Below, piece by piece: positions 34,911 through 43,881 of a stretch of 64,000 nt of DNA (its first letter is position 1; every line of letters starts with the position of its first letter). A program made the position numbers and the translations under genes. The DNA is from Sphaerisporangium corydalis (GTDB taxonomy: Bacteria > Actinomycetota > Actinomycetes > Streptosporangiales > Streptosporangiaceae): the NCBI RefSeq assembly GCF_025506355.1, contig NZ_JANZYP010000013.1:91442-155441 (forward strand). The letters are read 5' to 3'. The notes below the pieces were generated by a model, which saw only the letters and a list, made by a program, of their open reading frames with translations, did no database searches and was not told the DNA's origin.

Positions 34911-35639
34911 GTGAACCTCTACCGCGACGAGGGCGTCGTGCTGCGCACCCACAAGCTGGGTGAGGCCGACCGCATCATCACGGTCCTGACCCGGCGCACG
35001 GGCAAGGTGCGGGGCGTCGCCAAGGGCGTCCGGCGCACCAAGTCCAGGTTCGGCGCCCGCCTGGAGCCGTTCACCCACGTCGACCTGCAGCTCCACACCG
35101 GCCGGTCCCTCGACGTGATCACGCAGGTGGAGACGCTGCGCCCGTTCGGGGAGTCCCTGGTCTCCGACTACCCCCGCTACACCGCGGGCATCGCCATGCT
35201 GGAGACCGCCGACCGGCTCATCGTGGGGGAGAAGGAGCCCGCCCTGCGCCACTACCTGCTGCTGGTCGGCGGGCTGCGCACCCTGGTCGAGGGCGGTCAC
35301 GAGGCCAGGCTCGTCCTCGACGCCTACTTCCTGCGGTCCCTGGCGGTCGCGGGGTACGCGCCCGCGCTCGACTCCTGCGCCCGCTGCTCCACCCCGGCCA
35401 TCCGCGCCTTCGCCATCGCCGCGGGCGGAGTGGTGTGCGGGGGGTGCCGCCCGGCGGGCGCCGCCGTGCCCGCCGCCGAGACGATCGGCCTCATGATCGC
35501 GCTGATCCGGGGCGACTGGGAGTCGGCCGACGCCTCCGAGCAGCGGCATCGCGTCGAGTGCAGCGGCCTGGTCGCGGCCTACCTCCAATGGCACCTCGAA
35601 CACGGAATACGCTCGTTACGACATGTCGAGCGCGTCTGA
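34911..35639 (+). CDS. recO: DNA repair protein RecO
   Basis: A 242-aa recombination mediator that helps load RecA at gaps with RecR. The N-terminal OB fold begins MNLYRDEGVVLRTHKLGEAD. The zinc finger has Cys156, Cys159, Cys176 and Cys179 (CARC...CGGC). Start GTG 34911 is 6 nt after a TAGACT -10 box and has no ribosome site, so translation is probably leaderless. It is followed by uppS, the usual actinobacterial order. Confidence 0.95.
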   Translation: MNLYRDEGVVLRTHKLGEADRIITVLTRRTGKVRGVAKGVRRTKSRFGARLEPFTHVDLQLHTGRSLDVITQVETLRPFGESLVSDYPRYTAGIAMLETADRLIVGEKEPALRHYLLLVGGLRTLVEGGHEARLVLDAYFLRSLAVAGYAPALDSCARCSTPAIRAFAIAAGGVVCGGCRPAGAAVPAAETIGLMIALIRGDWESADASEQRHRVECSGLVAAYLQWHLEHGIRSLRHVERV

Positions 35640-35684
35640 CCGGCGCCGCGACCTTCCGACAGAGACGCACAGGAGAGCCAGACC

Positions 35685-36461
35685 GTGAACGTCCGCCCGC
35701 CCATGCCTCACTCCTCAGGGGCCGTGGCGCCCCCGATCCCCCGCGAGCTGGTCCCCCGGCACGTCGCGATCGTCATGGACGGCAACGGGCGGTGGGCCAA
35801 GGCGCGAGGACTGCCGAGGACCGAAGGGCACAAGGCGGGCGAGGCGTCGCTGTTCGACGTGATCGCGGGCGCGATCGAGCTCGGCGTCCCGAACCTGTCG
35901 GCCTACGCGTTCTCGACCGAGAACTGGCGGCGGTCCCCCGACGAGGTCCGCTTCCTGATGGGCTTCAACCGCGACGTGATCCGCCGCCGCCGCGACGAGC
36001 TGCACGCCATGGGCGTCCGGGTGCGCTGGGCCGGGCGGCCGGGCCGGCTGTGGAAGAGCGTCATCAAGGAGCTCCAGGACGCCGAGGAGATGACCCGGGA
36101 CAACCGCACGCTCACCCTGCAGTTCTGCGTGAACTACGGCGGCCGGGCCGAGATCGTCGACGCCGCGGTCAGGATGGCGCAGGACATCGCCGAGGGCCGC
36201 GTGCGGGCCGACAAGGTCTCCGAGCGCACCTTCGCCCGCTACCTCGACGAGCCCGACATCCCCGACGTCGACCTGTTCGTCCGGTCGTCCGGTGAGCAGC
36301 GCACCTCCAACTTCCTGATCTGGCAGTCGGCGTACGCCGAGATGGTGTTCCTCAACCAGCTCTGGCCCGACTTCGACCGCCGCGACCTGTGGCAGGCGTG
36401 CGAGATCTTCGCCAAGCGCGACCGCAGGTACGGCGGGGCCCTCCCCAACGAGACGGCCTGA
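35685..36461 (+). CDS. uppS: Isoprenyl transferase (undecaprenyl/decaprenyl diphosphate synthase)
   Basis: A 258-aa cis-prenyltransferase that builds the polyprenyl diphosphate carrier for cell-wall synthesis. The diphosphate-binding motif [13 protein letters not shown] holds catalytic Asp32. Further family words are [16 protein letters not shown], and [20 protein letters not shown] near the C-terminus. Start GTG 35685 has AGGAG 9 nt upstream. It lies 45 bp after recO and is likely in the same transcript. Confidence 0.94.
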   Translation: MNVRPPMPHSSGAVAPPIPRELVPRHVAIVMDGNGRWAKARGLPRTEGHKAGEASLFDVIAGAIELGVPNLSAYAFSTENWRRSPDEVRFLMGFNRDVIRRRRDELHAMGVRVRWAGRPGRLWKSVIKELQDAEEMTRDNRTLTLQFCVNYGGRAEIVDAAVRMAQDIAEGRVRADKVSERTFARYLDEPDIPDVDLFVRSSGEQRTSNFLIWQSAYAEMVFLNQLWPDFDRRDLWQACEIFAKRDRRYGGALPNETA

Positions 36462-36544
36462 CCGGTCTCCAGCCCCGTCGAGGCGGCCCGTTCAGGCGGC
36501 CGGTCCGTCCGAGCCGGGGGCCGGTCCGTACGGCCGCGCCGTGA

Positions 36545-37573
36545 TCAGGTGGGGTCGCAGCAACAGCAGCAGTCGCAGCCGTCGCAGGCGCAGTCACAGC
36601 CCCGCAGGTAGCAGCGGCCGTCCCAGGACATGGGCCGCCTCCTGCTCCAGCGTGGCCGCCACAGCCCGCAGGTCGAGAAGGTCGCCACCCCGGCGGCGGC
36701 CTTCCGCGCGAACCCGGGACGCCGGTAGGACGCGCGGACCGTGAACGCGCGCTTCACCGCCCGCCGCACCTCCCGGCCCAGCAGCGCGTCCACCAGGTGC
36801 CGGTCCTCCAGCTCCAGCTCGCGCAGCGCCAGGTCCAGGCCGTGCGCGGCGTCGTCGCAGAGCCGCCTGGCCTCCTCAAGGGTGGTCCCGGTGGCGGTGA
36901 GCGGGTTGAACGCGCCGCGTTCGGCGTCCGGCCCGCGGTCCTCGACCGCGTCGAGCAGGTGGGCGACGCGGCCGAAGAACCGGCCCGCCTCGGCCAGCGC
37001 CGTCGCGTTGCCCGGCCGGCCCGCGAGCGCCGCGGTGTGCGCGAACGCGGCGGCCACCGCGTCCTCGGTGGGCGCGGTCAGGTCGAGCAGCGGCACCCCG
37101 GCCCGGCCTTCGAGGACGATCTGGCGGTCGACGGTCGCGGTCAGGACGGCGGTGTCGAAGCCGATCTCGGCGCCCATGCGGGCGCCGGCCGCCTCCCAGC
37201 GGGCCGCCAGGCGCCTGCGGGCCGGGCCGGTGCCCGGGGCGGCGTCGCCGTCGGCCACGTGGTCGCGCAGCTTGCCCGCCGCAAGGACCAGCGAGACCGT
37301 CGCGGCCAGCCGCGCGCCGGCGGCCCGCGCGTCCACCACGTCGGCCGGCCTGAACCCGCGCAGCGCGCACGGCCCGGCGGTGCGGTGCGGCGAGGCGGCC
37401 GTCCCCTGCGCCTCGGTGAGCACCGAGATGATCAGCCCGTCGTAGTTGGTGGCCAGCCGGGCGCCCTGCCCCTGGCCGTCGCGGAGGGTCAGGCACAGCC
37501 CGCACAGGTGCGCCATCCAGGCCTCGCGCAGCGACGGGCAGGAGTGCCTGCACGGGCGGATGATCCCGAACAT
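36545..37573 (-). CDS. DUF5685 protein with Cys-rich ends
   Basis: A 342-aa actinobacterial protein of the DUF5685 family. The N-terminus holds a possible metal site (Cys8, Cys12, Cys24, Cys27 in PCRHSC and LCGLC). The body is helical and Ala-rich. The last 25 residues contain ten cysteines, including a run of five, a feature that could bind metal or form disulfides. No reaction is known; some members lie near natural-product or cofactor genes. It is convergent with uppS and about 140 bp from the CGNR gene. Confidence 0.78.
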   Translation of the reverse strand: MFGIIRPCRHSCPSLREAWMAHLCGLCLTLRDGQGQGARLATNYDGLIISVLTEAQGTAASPHRTAGPCALRGFRPADVVDARAAGARLAATVSLVLAAGKLRDHVADGDAAPGTGPARRRLAARWEAAGARMGAEIGFDTAVLTATVDRQIVLEGRAGVPLLDLTAPTEDAVAAAFAHTAALAGRPGNATALAEAGRFFGRVAHLLDAVEDRGPDAERGAFNPLTATGTTLEEARRLCDDAAHGLDLALRELELEDRHLVDALLGREVRRAVKRAFTVRASYRRPGFARKAAAGVATFSTCGLWRPRWSRRRPMSWDGRCYLRGCDCACDGCDCCCCCDPT

Positions 37574-37716
37574 CTAGCCTCACATGGTTCCGGGGGGTTC
37601 CGGCCCTGCGACGGGCCGGTGTGGTTCTGTCCTGCGACGGGCGGTGGTTCAGACTCTGAGACGGGCCGGTGGCCCAGGCTCTGAGGCGAGGCGTTGGTCT
37701 GAGGCGGGGCGTTGGT

Positions 37717-38262
37717 TCAGGCTCTGCGGCGGGCCCGGTAGGCCGCGACGTGCATGCGGTTGCCGCACGTGCGGCTGTCGCAGTACACGCGGGAGCGGTT
37801 GCGGGACTCGTCCACGAAGACGCGGTCGCAGTCGGGGGCGGCGCAGGTGCGCAGCCGCTCCCACTCGCCCTCCACGAGCAACTGCGCGAGCGCCACCCCG
37901 CAGTCGGCGGCCAGCAGCTCGGCCGGCGACGCCCCGGGGGCGAAGTAGTGGACGTGGAGCGGGAAGCCGTCGTGCTCGGTCAGGCGGGCGGTGATCTGGG
38001 TGCGGTCGAGCAGCACGTTCAGCCGGGAGACCGCCGTCGCCTGGTCGGGGGCGGTGAACACCTCGTGGAACCGCGCGCGCAGCGAGCGGACCTGGTCGAG
38101 GTCGGCCGGGGTGACGGGCCCGACGCTCATCTCGTGGCGTTTGACGAACGCCTCCAGCTCGGTGGGGCCGCCGAGACCGTCGGGGCCGCCGGTCTCGGGC
38201 GCGGTGTTGATCAGATCGGCCACGGCGGCGAGCGAGCAGACCATGTCATGGCTGAATGGCAT
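37717..38262 (-). CDS. CGNR zinc-finger (ABATE) transcriptional regulator-like protein
   Basis: A 181-aa protein with an N-terminal ABATE domain (stress-response ligand-like) and a C-terminal CGNR zinc finger: Cys140, Cys145, Cys161 and Cys166-Gly-Asn-Arg, followed by a basic tail AAYRARRRA. Such proteins are predicted DNA-binding regulators. The start at MPFSHDM has GGGAG upstream; the longer open frame runs across the Zur gene in another frame. It lies downstream of zur on the same strand after a 199-bp gap. Confidence 0.85.
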   Translation of the reverse strand: MPFSHDMVCSLAAVADLINTAPETGGPDGLGGPTELEAFVKRHEMSVGPVTPADLDQVRSLRARFHEVFTAPDQATAVSRLNVLLDRTQITARLTEHDGFPLHVHYFAPGASPAELLAADCGVALAQLLVEGEWERLRTCAAPDCDRVFVDESRNRSRVYCDSRTCGNRMHVAAYRARRRA

Positions 38263-38461
38263 GTCGTCTCCCGTTGGACTCGGCGCGGGCACGGCGGCGC
38301 GGACGCCCGGATGGCGCGGCCCCCGCCAACGCTCCGGCTTCCGGTCCCGGAAGCGTATCCCGTCCGGGGCCCCGGGGAGAGTGCCGCGCGCGGGCGGGTC
38401 CGGCGAGCTCGGTGGGGAGCGCCGTGCGAAGGGGGCCTTCGGCGGGAGCGCCGTACGGGGG

Positions 38462-38851
38462 TCAGCTCGACGAGGCGGCGGCGGTGCAGGACGGGCAGGT
38501 GCCGAAGACCTCGACGGTGTGGGTGATGGCCGTGAAACCGTGCTCGGCGCCCACGGCCTCCGCCCAGCGCTCGACGGCGGGCCCGGCCACCTCGACCGTG
38601 CGGCCGCAGCGCCGGCAGACCAGGTGGTGGTGGTGGGTGCCGGTGGCGCACGCGCGGTAGACCGACTCGCCCTCGTCGGTGCGCAGCACGTCGATCTGGC
38701 CGCTGTCGGCCAGCGTCTGCAGGGCGCGGTACACCGTGGTGAGGCCGATCTTGGCGCCGGCCGCACGCATCTGGGCGTAGATGTCCTGCGCGCTCCGGAA
38801 ACCCTCGCTGTGGGAGAGGATCTCCCGTACGGCCTCTCGGCGGTTCGTCAT
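38462..38851 (-). CDS. zur: Zinc uptake regulator Zur (Fur family)
   Basis: A 129-aa Fur-family repressor. The HTH covers FRSAQDIYAQMRAAG and GLTTVYRALQTLAD. Metal sites include HHHH (residues 73-76) and two CxxC pairs (Cys79/Cys82 and Cys119/Cys122). ATG 38851 has GGGAG 8 nt upstream; an earlier ATG lacks one. It is the last gene of the znuA-znuC-znuB-zur run (34-bp gap after znuB), so it is probably autoregulated through the Zur box ahead of znuA. Confidence 0.92.
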   Translation of the reverse strand: MTNRREAVREILSHSEGFRSAQDIYAQMRAAGAKIGLTTVYRALQTLADSGQIDVLRTDEGESVYRACATGTHHHHLVCRRCGRTVEVAGPAVERWAEAVGAEHGFTAITHTVEVFGTCPSCTAAASSS

Positions 38852-38885
38852 CGGCGGCACTCCCGTGTGCGGCATGACCGCGATT

Positions 38886-39719
38886 TCATGGGCCGGTCTC
38901 CTGTGCACGACCTCGCCGTACGAATCTACCGACACCGAGGGCCAGGACGAAGCCGGCGAGCGCGAGGAGCACGATCGCGGCCCCGGGCGCGACGCTCGCG
39001 TAGAACGCGGAGGTGAGCCCGCCGATCGTCGAGGCCACGCCGAGCGCCATCGCCAGCAGCATGGTGGTGCTGAAACCCCGGGTGACCTGCTGGCTGGTGG
39101 CCACCGGGACGACCATCAGGGCGCTGACCAGCAGCAGGCCGACCACGCGCATCGCGATCACGACGGTCAGCGCGGCGGTGATCGCGATGAGCAGGCTCAG
39201 GAAGCGGACCGGCAGCCCGTTGACCTTGGCGACCTCCTCGTCCTGGCACAGCACGAACAGCTCGCGGCCGAAGATCGCCACCACGCCCAGCACGAAGGCC
39301 GCGAGCACCGCGATCACCCACACGTCCTGCGCGGAGACGCTGCTGATCGAGCCGAACAGGTAGGAGGTGAGCGTGGAGTTGCTGCCGCCGGGGGCCAGCC
39401 CGATGAGCAGGACGCCGCCCGCGATGCCCCCGTAGAACATCAGCGCGAGCGCGACGTCGCCCGTCGTGCGTCCCCGCGCGCGCACCAGCTCGATGGCGAC
39501 CGCTCCGAGCACCGCCACCGCGACGGCGGTGAGCACCGGCGCGGTGCCGGTGAGGAAGCCGAGCGCCACGCCGGTCAGGGCGACGTGCCCGATGCCGTCG
39601 CCGAGCAGGGCGAGCCGCCGCTGCACGATGAAGGTGCCGACGGCGGGGGCGGCCAGGCCGACGAGCAGCGCGGCGATCAGCGCGCGCCACATGAAGTCGT
39701 ACCGCAGCATCTCGATCAC
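38886..39719 (-). CDS. znuB: Zinc ABC transporter permease ZnuB
   Basis: A 277-aa ABC-3 type permease with about eight hydrophobic segments. Family words include FIVQRRLALLGDGIGHVALTG near the N-terminus, and VGLLLVSALMVVPVATSQQV in the C-terminal half. It forms the membrane channel for zinc import. Start GTG 39719 overlaps the znuC stop (GTGA); an ATG three codons later is possible. The start of the long open frame around it is not real. Confidence 0.92.
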   Translation of the reverse strand: MIEMLRYDFMWRALIAALLVGLAAPAVGTFIVQRRLALLGDGIGHVALTGVALGFLTGTAPVLTAVAVAVLGAVAIELVRARGRTTGDVALALMFYGGIAGGVLLIGLAPGGSNSTLTSYLFGSISSVSAQDVWVIAVLAAFVLGVVAIFGRELFVLCQDEEVAKVNGLPVRFLSLLIAITAALTVVIAMRVVGLLLVSALMVVPVATSQQVTRGFSTTMLLAMALGVASTIGGLTSAFYASVAPGAAIVLLALAGFVLALGVGRFVRRGRAQETGP

Positions 39720-40540
39720 TGCCCGGCCTCCGTGCTCATCGGGCCGCCCGAGACGTCGTACACGTGCGGGCGGGCCTGCTCGTGCCCGGGGTGCGGGTGG
39801 CAGCCGGCGTCGGCGGGCGGCGCGCCGTCGTGCAGGATGCGGCCGCCGCCGAGGACGACGGACCGTGTGATCAGCGGCGCCATCGGCCCGAGCTCGTGGG
39901 CCACCAGCAGGACGGTCCTGCCCCGCTCGACCAGGCTCGCGAGCGTGCCGGCCAGGTGGAGCTGGCTCTCGGCGTCCACCCCGGCCGTCGGCTCGTCCAT
40001 GACGAAGGTGTCCGGCTCGCCGGCCAGGGCCCGCGCGATGAGCACCCGCTGCTGCTGGCCGCCCGACAGCCACCCCACCGGGTCCCCGGCCCGTTCGGTG
40101 AGGCCCACGGCCTCGAGCGCGTGGGCGACGGCGGCGCGGTCCCCGGCGCTCGTACGGCGCAGGCGGCGCTGGCGGGCGATGCGGCCCGAGGCCACCACCT
40201 CGCGGACGGTGGCCGGCACCCCGCCGCCGATGGACAGGCGCTGCGGCACGTAGCCGACGCGCCACCAGTCGCGGAACCGGCCGGGCGCGACGCCGTGCAG
40301 TTCGGCGGTGCCGCCCGACAGCGGCGTCAGGCCGAGCAGGGCGCGGATGAGGGTGGACTTGCCGGAGCCGTTGGCGCCGAGCACGGCGACCACCTCGCCG
40401 GCGTGGATCCGCAGGTCGATGCCGCGAAGGACGGGACGCCCGTCCAGGCTGACGTGGCCTGCGGACATGGCGAACGCGGCGGGCGTGGCGGGCGGGGACT
40501 CCCGCGGGGCCACGCCGGCGGCCTGTGCTGACGGGGTCAT
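39716..40540 (-). CDS. znuC: Zinc ABC transporter ATP-binding protein ZnuC
   Basis: A 274-aa ATPase subunit. Walker A is GANGSGKST, the signature is WLSGGQQQRVLIARAL and Walker B is TFVMDEPTAGVD, followed by VLLVAHELGP. The C-terminal tail carries several His (DAGCHPHPGHEQ), which fits metal handling. ATG 40540 overlaps the znuA stop (ATGA), and its own stop overlaps the znuB GTG. Confidence 0.93.
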   Translation of the reverse strand: MTPSAQAAGVAPRESPPATPAAFAMSAGHVSLDGRPVLRGIDLRIHAGEVVAVLGANGSGKSTLIRALLGLTPLSGGTAELHGVAPGRFRDWWRVGYVPQRLSIGGGVPATVREVVASGRIARQRRLRRTSAGDRAAVAHALEAVGLTERAGDPVGWLSGGQQQRVLIARALAGEPDTFVMDEPTAGVDAESQLHLAGTLASLVERGRTVLLVAHELGPMAPLITRSVVLGGGRILHDGAPPADAGCHPHPGHEQARPHVYDVSGGPMSTEAGQ

Positions 40541-41493
40541 GAGCATCCAAGTGCGGTGCGGAGTGTGTGGAGGTTCGCGCGGGCGGCGGTCAGGTAGTCA
40601 CCCGAAGGGGGACGGCTCTCGACCGGGTTGAGGACCGCCGTCCTGGCGCCGACCTCCTTGGCGAGGACCTCGGCGACCTTGGGGCTGACGAGTTCCTCGG
40701 TGAAAATGGTAGTCACCCGCTCCTGCCTCGCGATCCCGGCCACCTCGGCCAGGCGGGCGGGGGAGGGTTCGGCGTCCGGGTCGAGGCCGCTGATGCCGAC
40801 CTGCTTGAGACGGTAGCGGTCGGCCAGGTAGCCGAACGCGGTGTGGCTGGTCACGATCGTGCGGCTCGCGCAGGTGGCCAGGCCCTGGCGGAACTCGGTG
40901 TCCAGGGCGCCGAGGTCCCCGGCCGCCGACCTGGCCCGGGTGGCGTAGGCGGCGGCGTGGGCGGCGTCGGCCTTCCCGAGGCGCTTGCCCAGCTCGGTCA
41001 CGATGGTGGCCATCCGTGCGGGGTCGAGCCAGATGTGCGGGTCGTAGGCGCCACGCCCGTAGGTGCCCTCGCCCTCGGCCCGCTCTCCGGCGACCGCGGG
41101 CAGCGTGGTGATCGCCGAGGCGGCGTCGAAGGCCCGGCCCTCGGCGTGCTCCCGCACGGCCTCGTCGACGGCCGGCTGCACGCCCTTGACGTAGACGACC
41201 AGGTCGGCCTCCTCGACGGCGGCGATCTGGCGCGGGGTCAGTTCGAGGTCGTGCGGTTCGACGCCGGGCTGGGTCAGGCCGGTCACCGTGACGTCCGGTC
41301 CGCCGGCGCGGGCGGAGATCCATTCGAGGGGGTAGAACGCCGCGAGGACCCTGGGCGGGCCGGACTGCGCCGCCGAGGCGCTGCCGCCCGAGCAGGCGGT
41401 CGCGGCCAGCAGCGCGCCGCCGCCGAGGAGGGCGCCGAGGAGGGTCAGGCGGGGGTTCTTACGTCGAAGGTATCTGGACGAAAGGGGCATCAC
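40537..41493 (-). CDS. znuA: Zinc ABC transporter substrate-binding lipoprotein ZnuA
   Basis: A 318-aa cluster 9 solute-binding protein, anchored as a lipoprotein: the hydrophobic leader ends LLAATAC-S, giving the lipid-bearing Cys34. Zinc ligands are the His in GVEPHDLELTPRQ, DPHIWLDP and TSHTAFGYLADRY, plus an acidic residue near EELVSPKVAEV. Start is GTG 41493 or the ATG right after; the first lies exactly 7 nt after a -10 box, so the mRNA is probably leaderless. It heads the znuACB-zur operon. Confidence 0.92.
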   Translation of the reverse strand: MMPLSSRYLRRKNPRLTLLGALLGGGALLAATACSGGSASAAQSGPPRVLAAFYPLEWISARAGGPDVTVTGLTQPGVEPHDLELTPRQIAAVEEADLVVYVKGVQPAVDEAVREHAEGRAFDAASAITTLPAVAGERAEGEGTYGRGAYDPHIWLDPARMATIVTELGKRLGKADAAHAAAYATRARSAAGDLGALDTEFRQGLATCASRTIVTSHTAFGYLADRYRLKQVGISGLDPDAEPSPARLAEVAGIARQERVTTIFTEELVSPKVAEVLAKEVGARTAVLNPVESRPPSGDYLTAARANLHTLRTALGCS

Positions 41494-41530
41494 AGTACCT
41501 AGTATGCGTCAAAATGAAAACGGTTGTCAA
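41493..41530 (-). promoter_or_regulatory. znuA promoter with Zur box
   Basis: On the minus strand a consensus -35 TTGACA (41530-41525) is followed after 18 bp by the -10 CATACT (41506-41501), and the start codon begins 7 nt later. A 15-bp Zur-type palindrome TGAAAACGGTTGTCA (plus strand 41515-41529) covers the -35. Its arms TGA(A/C)AAC and GTT(G/T)TCA agree with the TGAAAATGATTTTCA-like actinobacterial Zur consensus. Zinc-bound Zur would block RNA polymerase here. Confidence 0.85.
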
Positions 41531-41560
41531 AATCAGTGGAGGGGAGACCCCCGAAGCCAC

Positions 41561-42010
41561 TCAGAAGGCCCCGAAGCGCTGGGCCGCGAGCGCGATCAGG
41601 AACGCCGCCAGCGCGACCCGCATCAGCCGCCCCCCGTTGCCCAGGGACGGCCACGACATGTATGCCAGCCAGCCCACGAAGCCCAGCACCGGCAGGACGG
41701 CGACGCCGCCGCGCCAGTCGGGCACGGCGAAGCCCACCAGCAGCAGGACCACCAGCAGGACGGGCAGGATCCAGCGCGGCAGCCCGTACAGGTAGACCAG
41801 AGGGGCCGCGCTCTTGCGCTCCACCTGGAGCCGCAGGCCCGTCGCCCCCGGCGTGACGAAATGCTCGCCTCGGGGCAGCGGGCGCTGCGGGCGGCGGGCA
41901 CCCCCGCGGGGGCCGCCTCCCCGGGGGGCGGCGCCGGGCCGGGCCAGGGGATGGGCGGGCACGCCGCGCCTGGGCGGGGGCGGTTCGGTGGATTCGCGCT
42001 TGTCGGCCAC
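41561..42010 (-). CDS. Small membrane protein (DUF6703-like)
   Basis: A 149-aa protein. The first 65 residues are Pro/Arg/Gly-rich and probably cytoplasmic. Three hydrophobic segments follow (about residues 75-94, 97-117 and 128-147), with the word GLPRWILPVLLVVLLLVGFA. It resembles the actinobacterial DUF6703 family, though I am not certain. It sits upstream of znuA on the same strand, but the znuA promoter separates them. No function can be assigned. Confidence 0.65.
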   Translation of the reverse strand: MADKRESTEPPPPRRGVPAHPLARPGAAPRGGGPRGGARRPQRPLPRGEHFVTPGATGLRLQVERKSAAPLVYLYGLPRWILPVLLVVLLLVGFAVPDWRGGVAVLPVLGFVGWLAYMSWPSLGNGGRLMRVALAAFLIALAAQRFGAF

Positions 42011-42062
42011 GCTCCGAGCCTAACGTCGGAGGGGCTCGCCCAAGGACACCGCGGGTGCTGGC

Positions 42063-42353
42063 ATGCTGAACCCCATGATCGCGTTCATCAGGTACTCCGT
42101 CCCCGACGCCCGGGCGGAGGAGTTCGTGGAGGCGGCCACCTCGATCCTCGGGACGCTGGCCGCCCAGAACGGCTACCTCCGGGGGCACCTCGGCAGGTCG
42201 GCCGACGAGCCGGACCTGTGGGCGATCGTCAGCGAATGGGAGGGCGCCGGGTTCTACCGTCGGGCCCTGTCGGCGGCACGAATGGACATGTATCCGCTCA
42301 TGACGCTGATGATCAACGAGCCCTCCGCCTTCGAGATCGTGGTCACTGCCTGA
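42063..42353 (+). CDS. Antibiotic-biosynthesis-monooxygenase-like (ABM) small protein
   Basis: A 96-aa dimeric alpha-beta barrel candidate: FIRYSVPDARAEEFVEAAT, a middle GYLRGHLGRSADEPDLW and VSEWEGAGFYRRAL. This is the ABM layout, a family of small monooxygenases, haem-degrading enzymes or orphan proteins. The start is uncertain: ATG 42063 or ATG 42075, with no ribosome site for either. It precedes glyS on the same strand. Confidence 0.65.
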   Translation: MLNPMIAFIRYSVPDARAEEFVEAATSILGTLAAQNGYLRGHLGRSADEPDLWAIVSEWEGAGFYRRALSAARMDMYPLMTLMINEPSAFEIVVTA

Positions 42354-42486
42354 CGCGGCCACACGTTCAGTCGTGATTGTGGGCGGGTCGCGTCGCGCGT
42401 TCCCCTAAGCTTGAGGTGATCGGGCAGGTGACGCGCCCTCCGATCGGCAAACCCAACCCCGACCGCCAGCCGGATGGAGATTCTTG

Positions 42487-43875
<1,389 letters not shown>

Positions 43876-43881
43876 CCCCGG

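Noticed and set aside
38364..38375. CCGGGGCCCCGG palindrome as a terminator or operator
   Set aside because: A perfect palindrome without loop in very GC-rich DNA is expected by chance; no supporting context.
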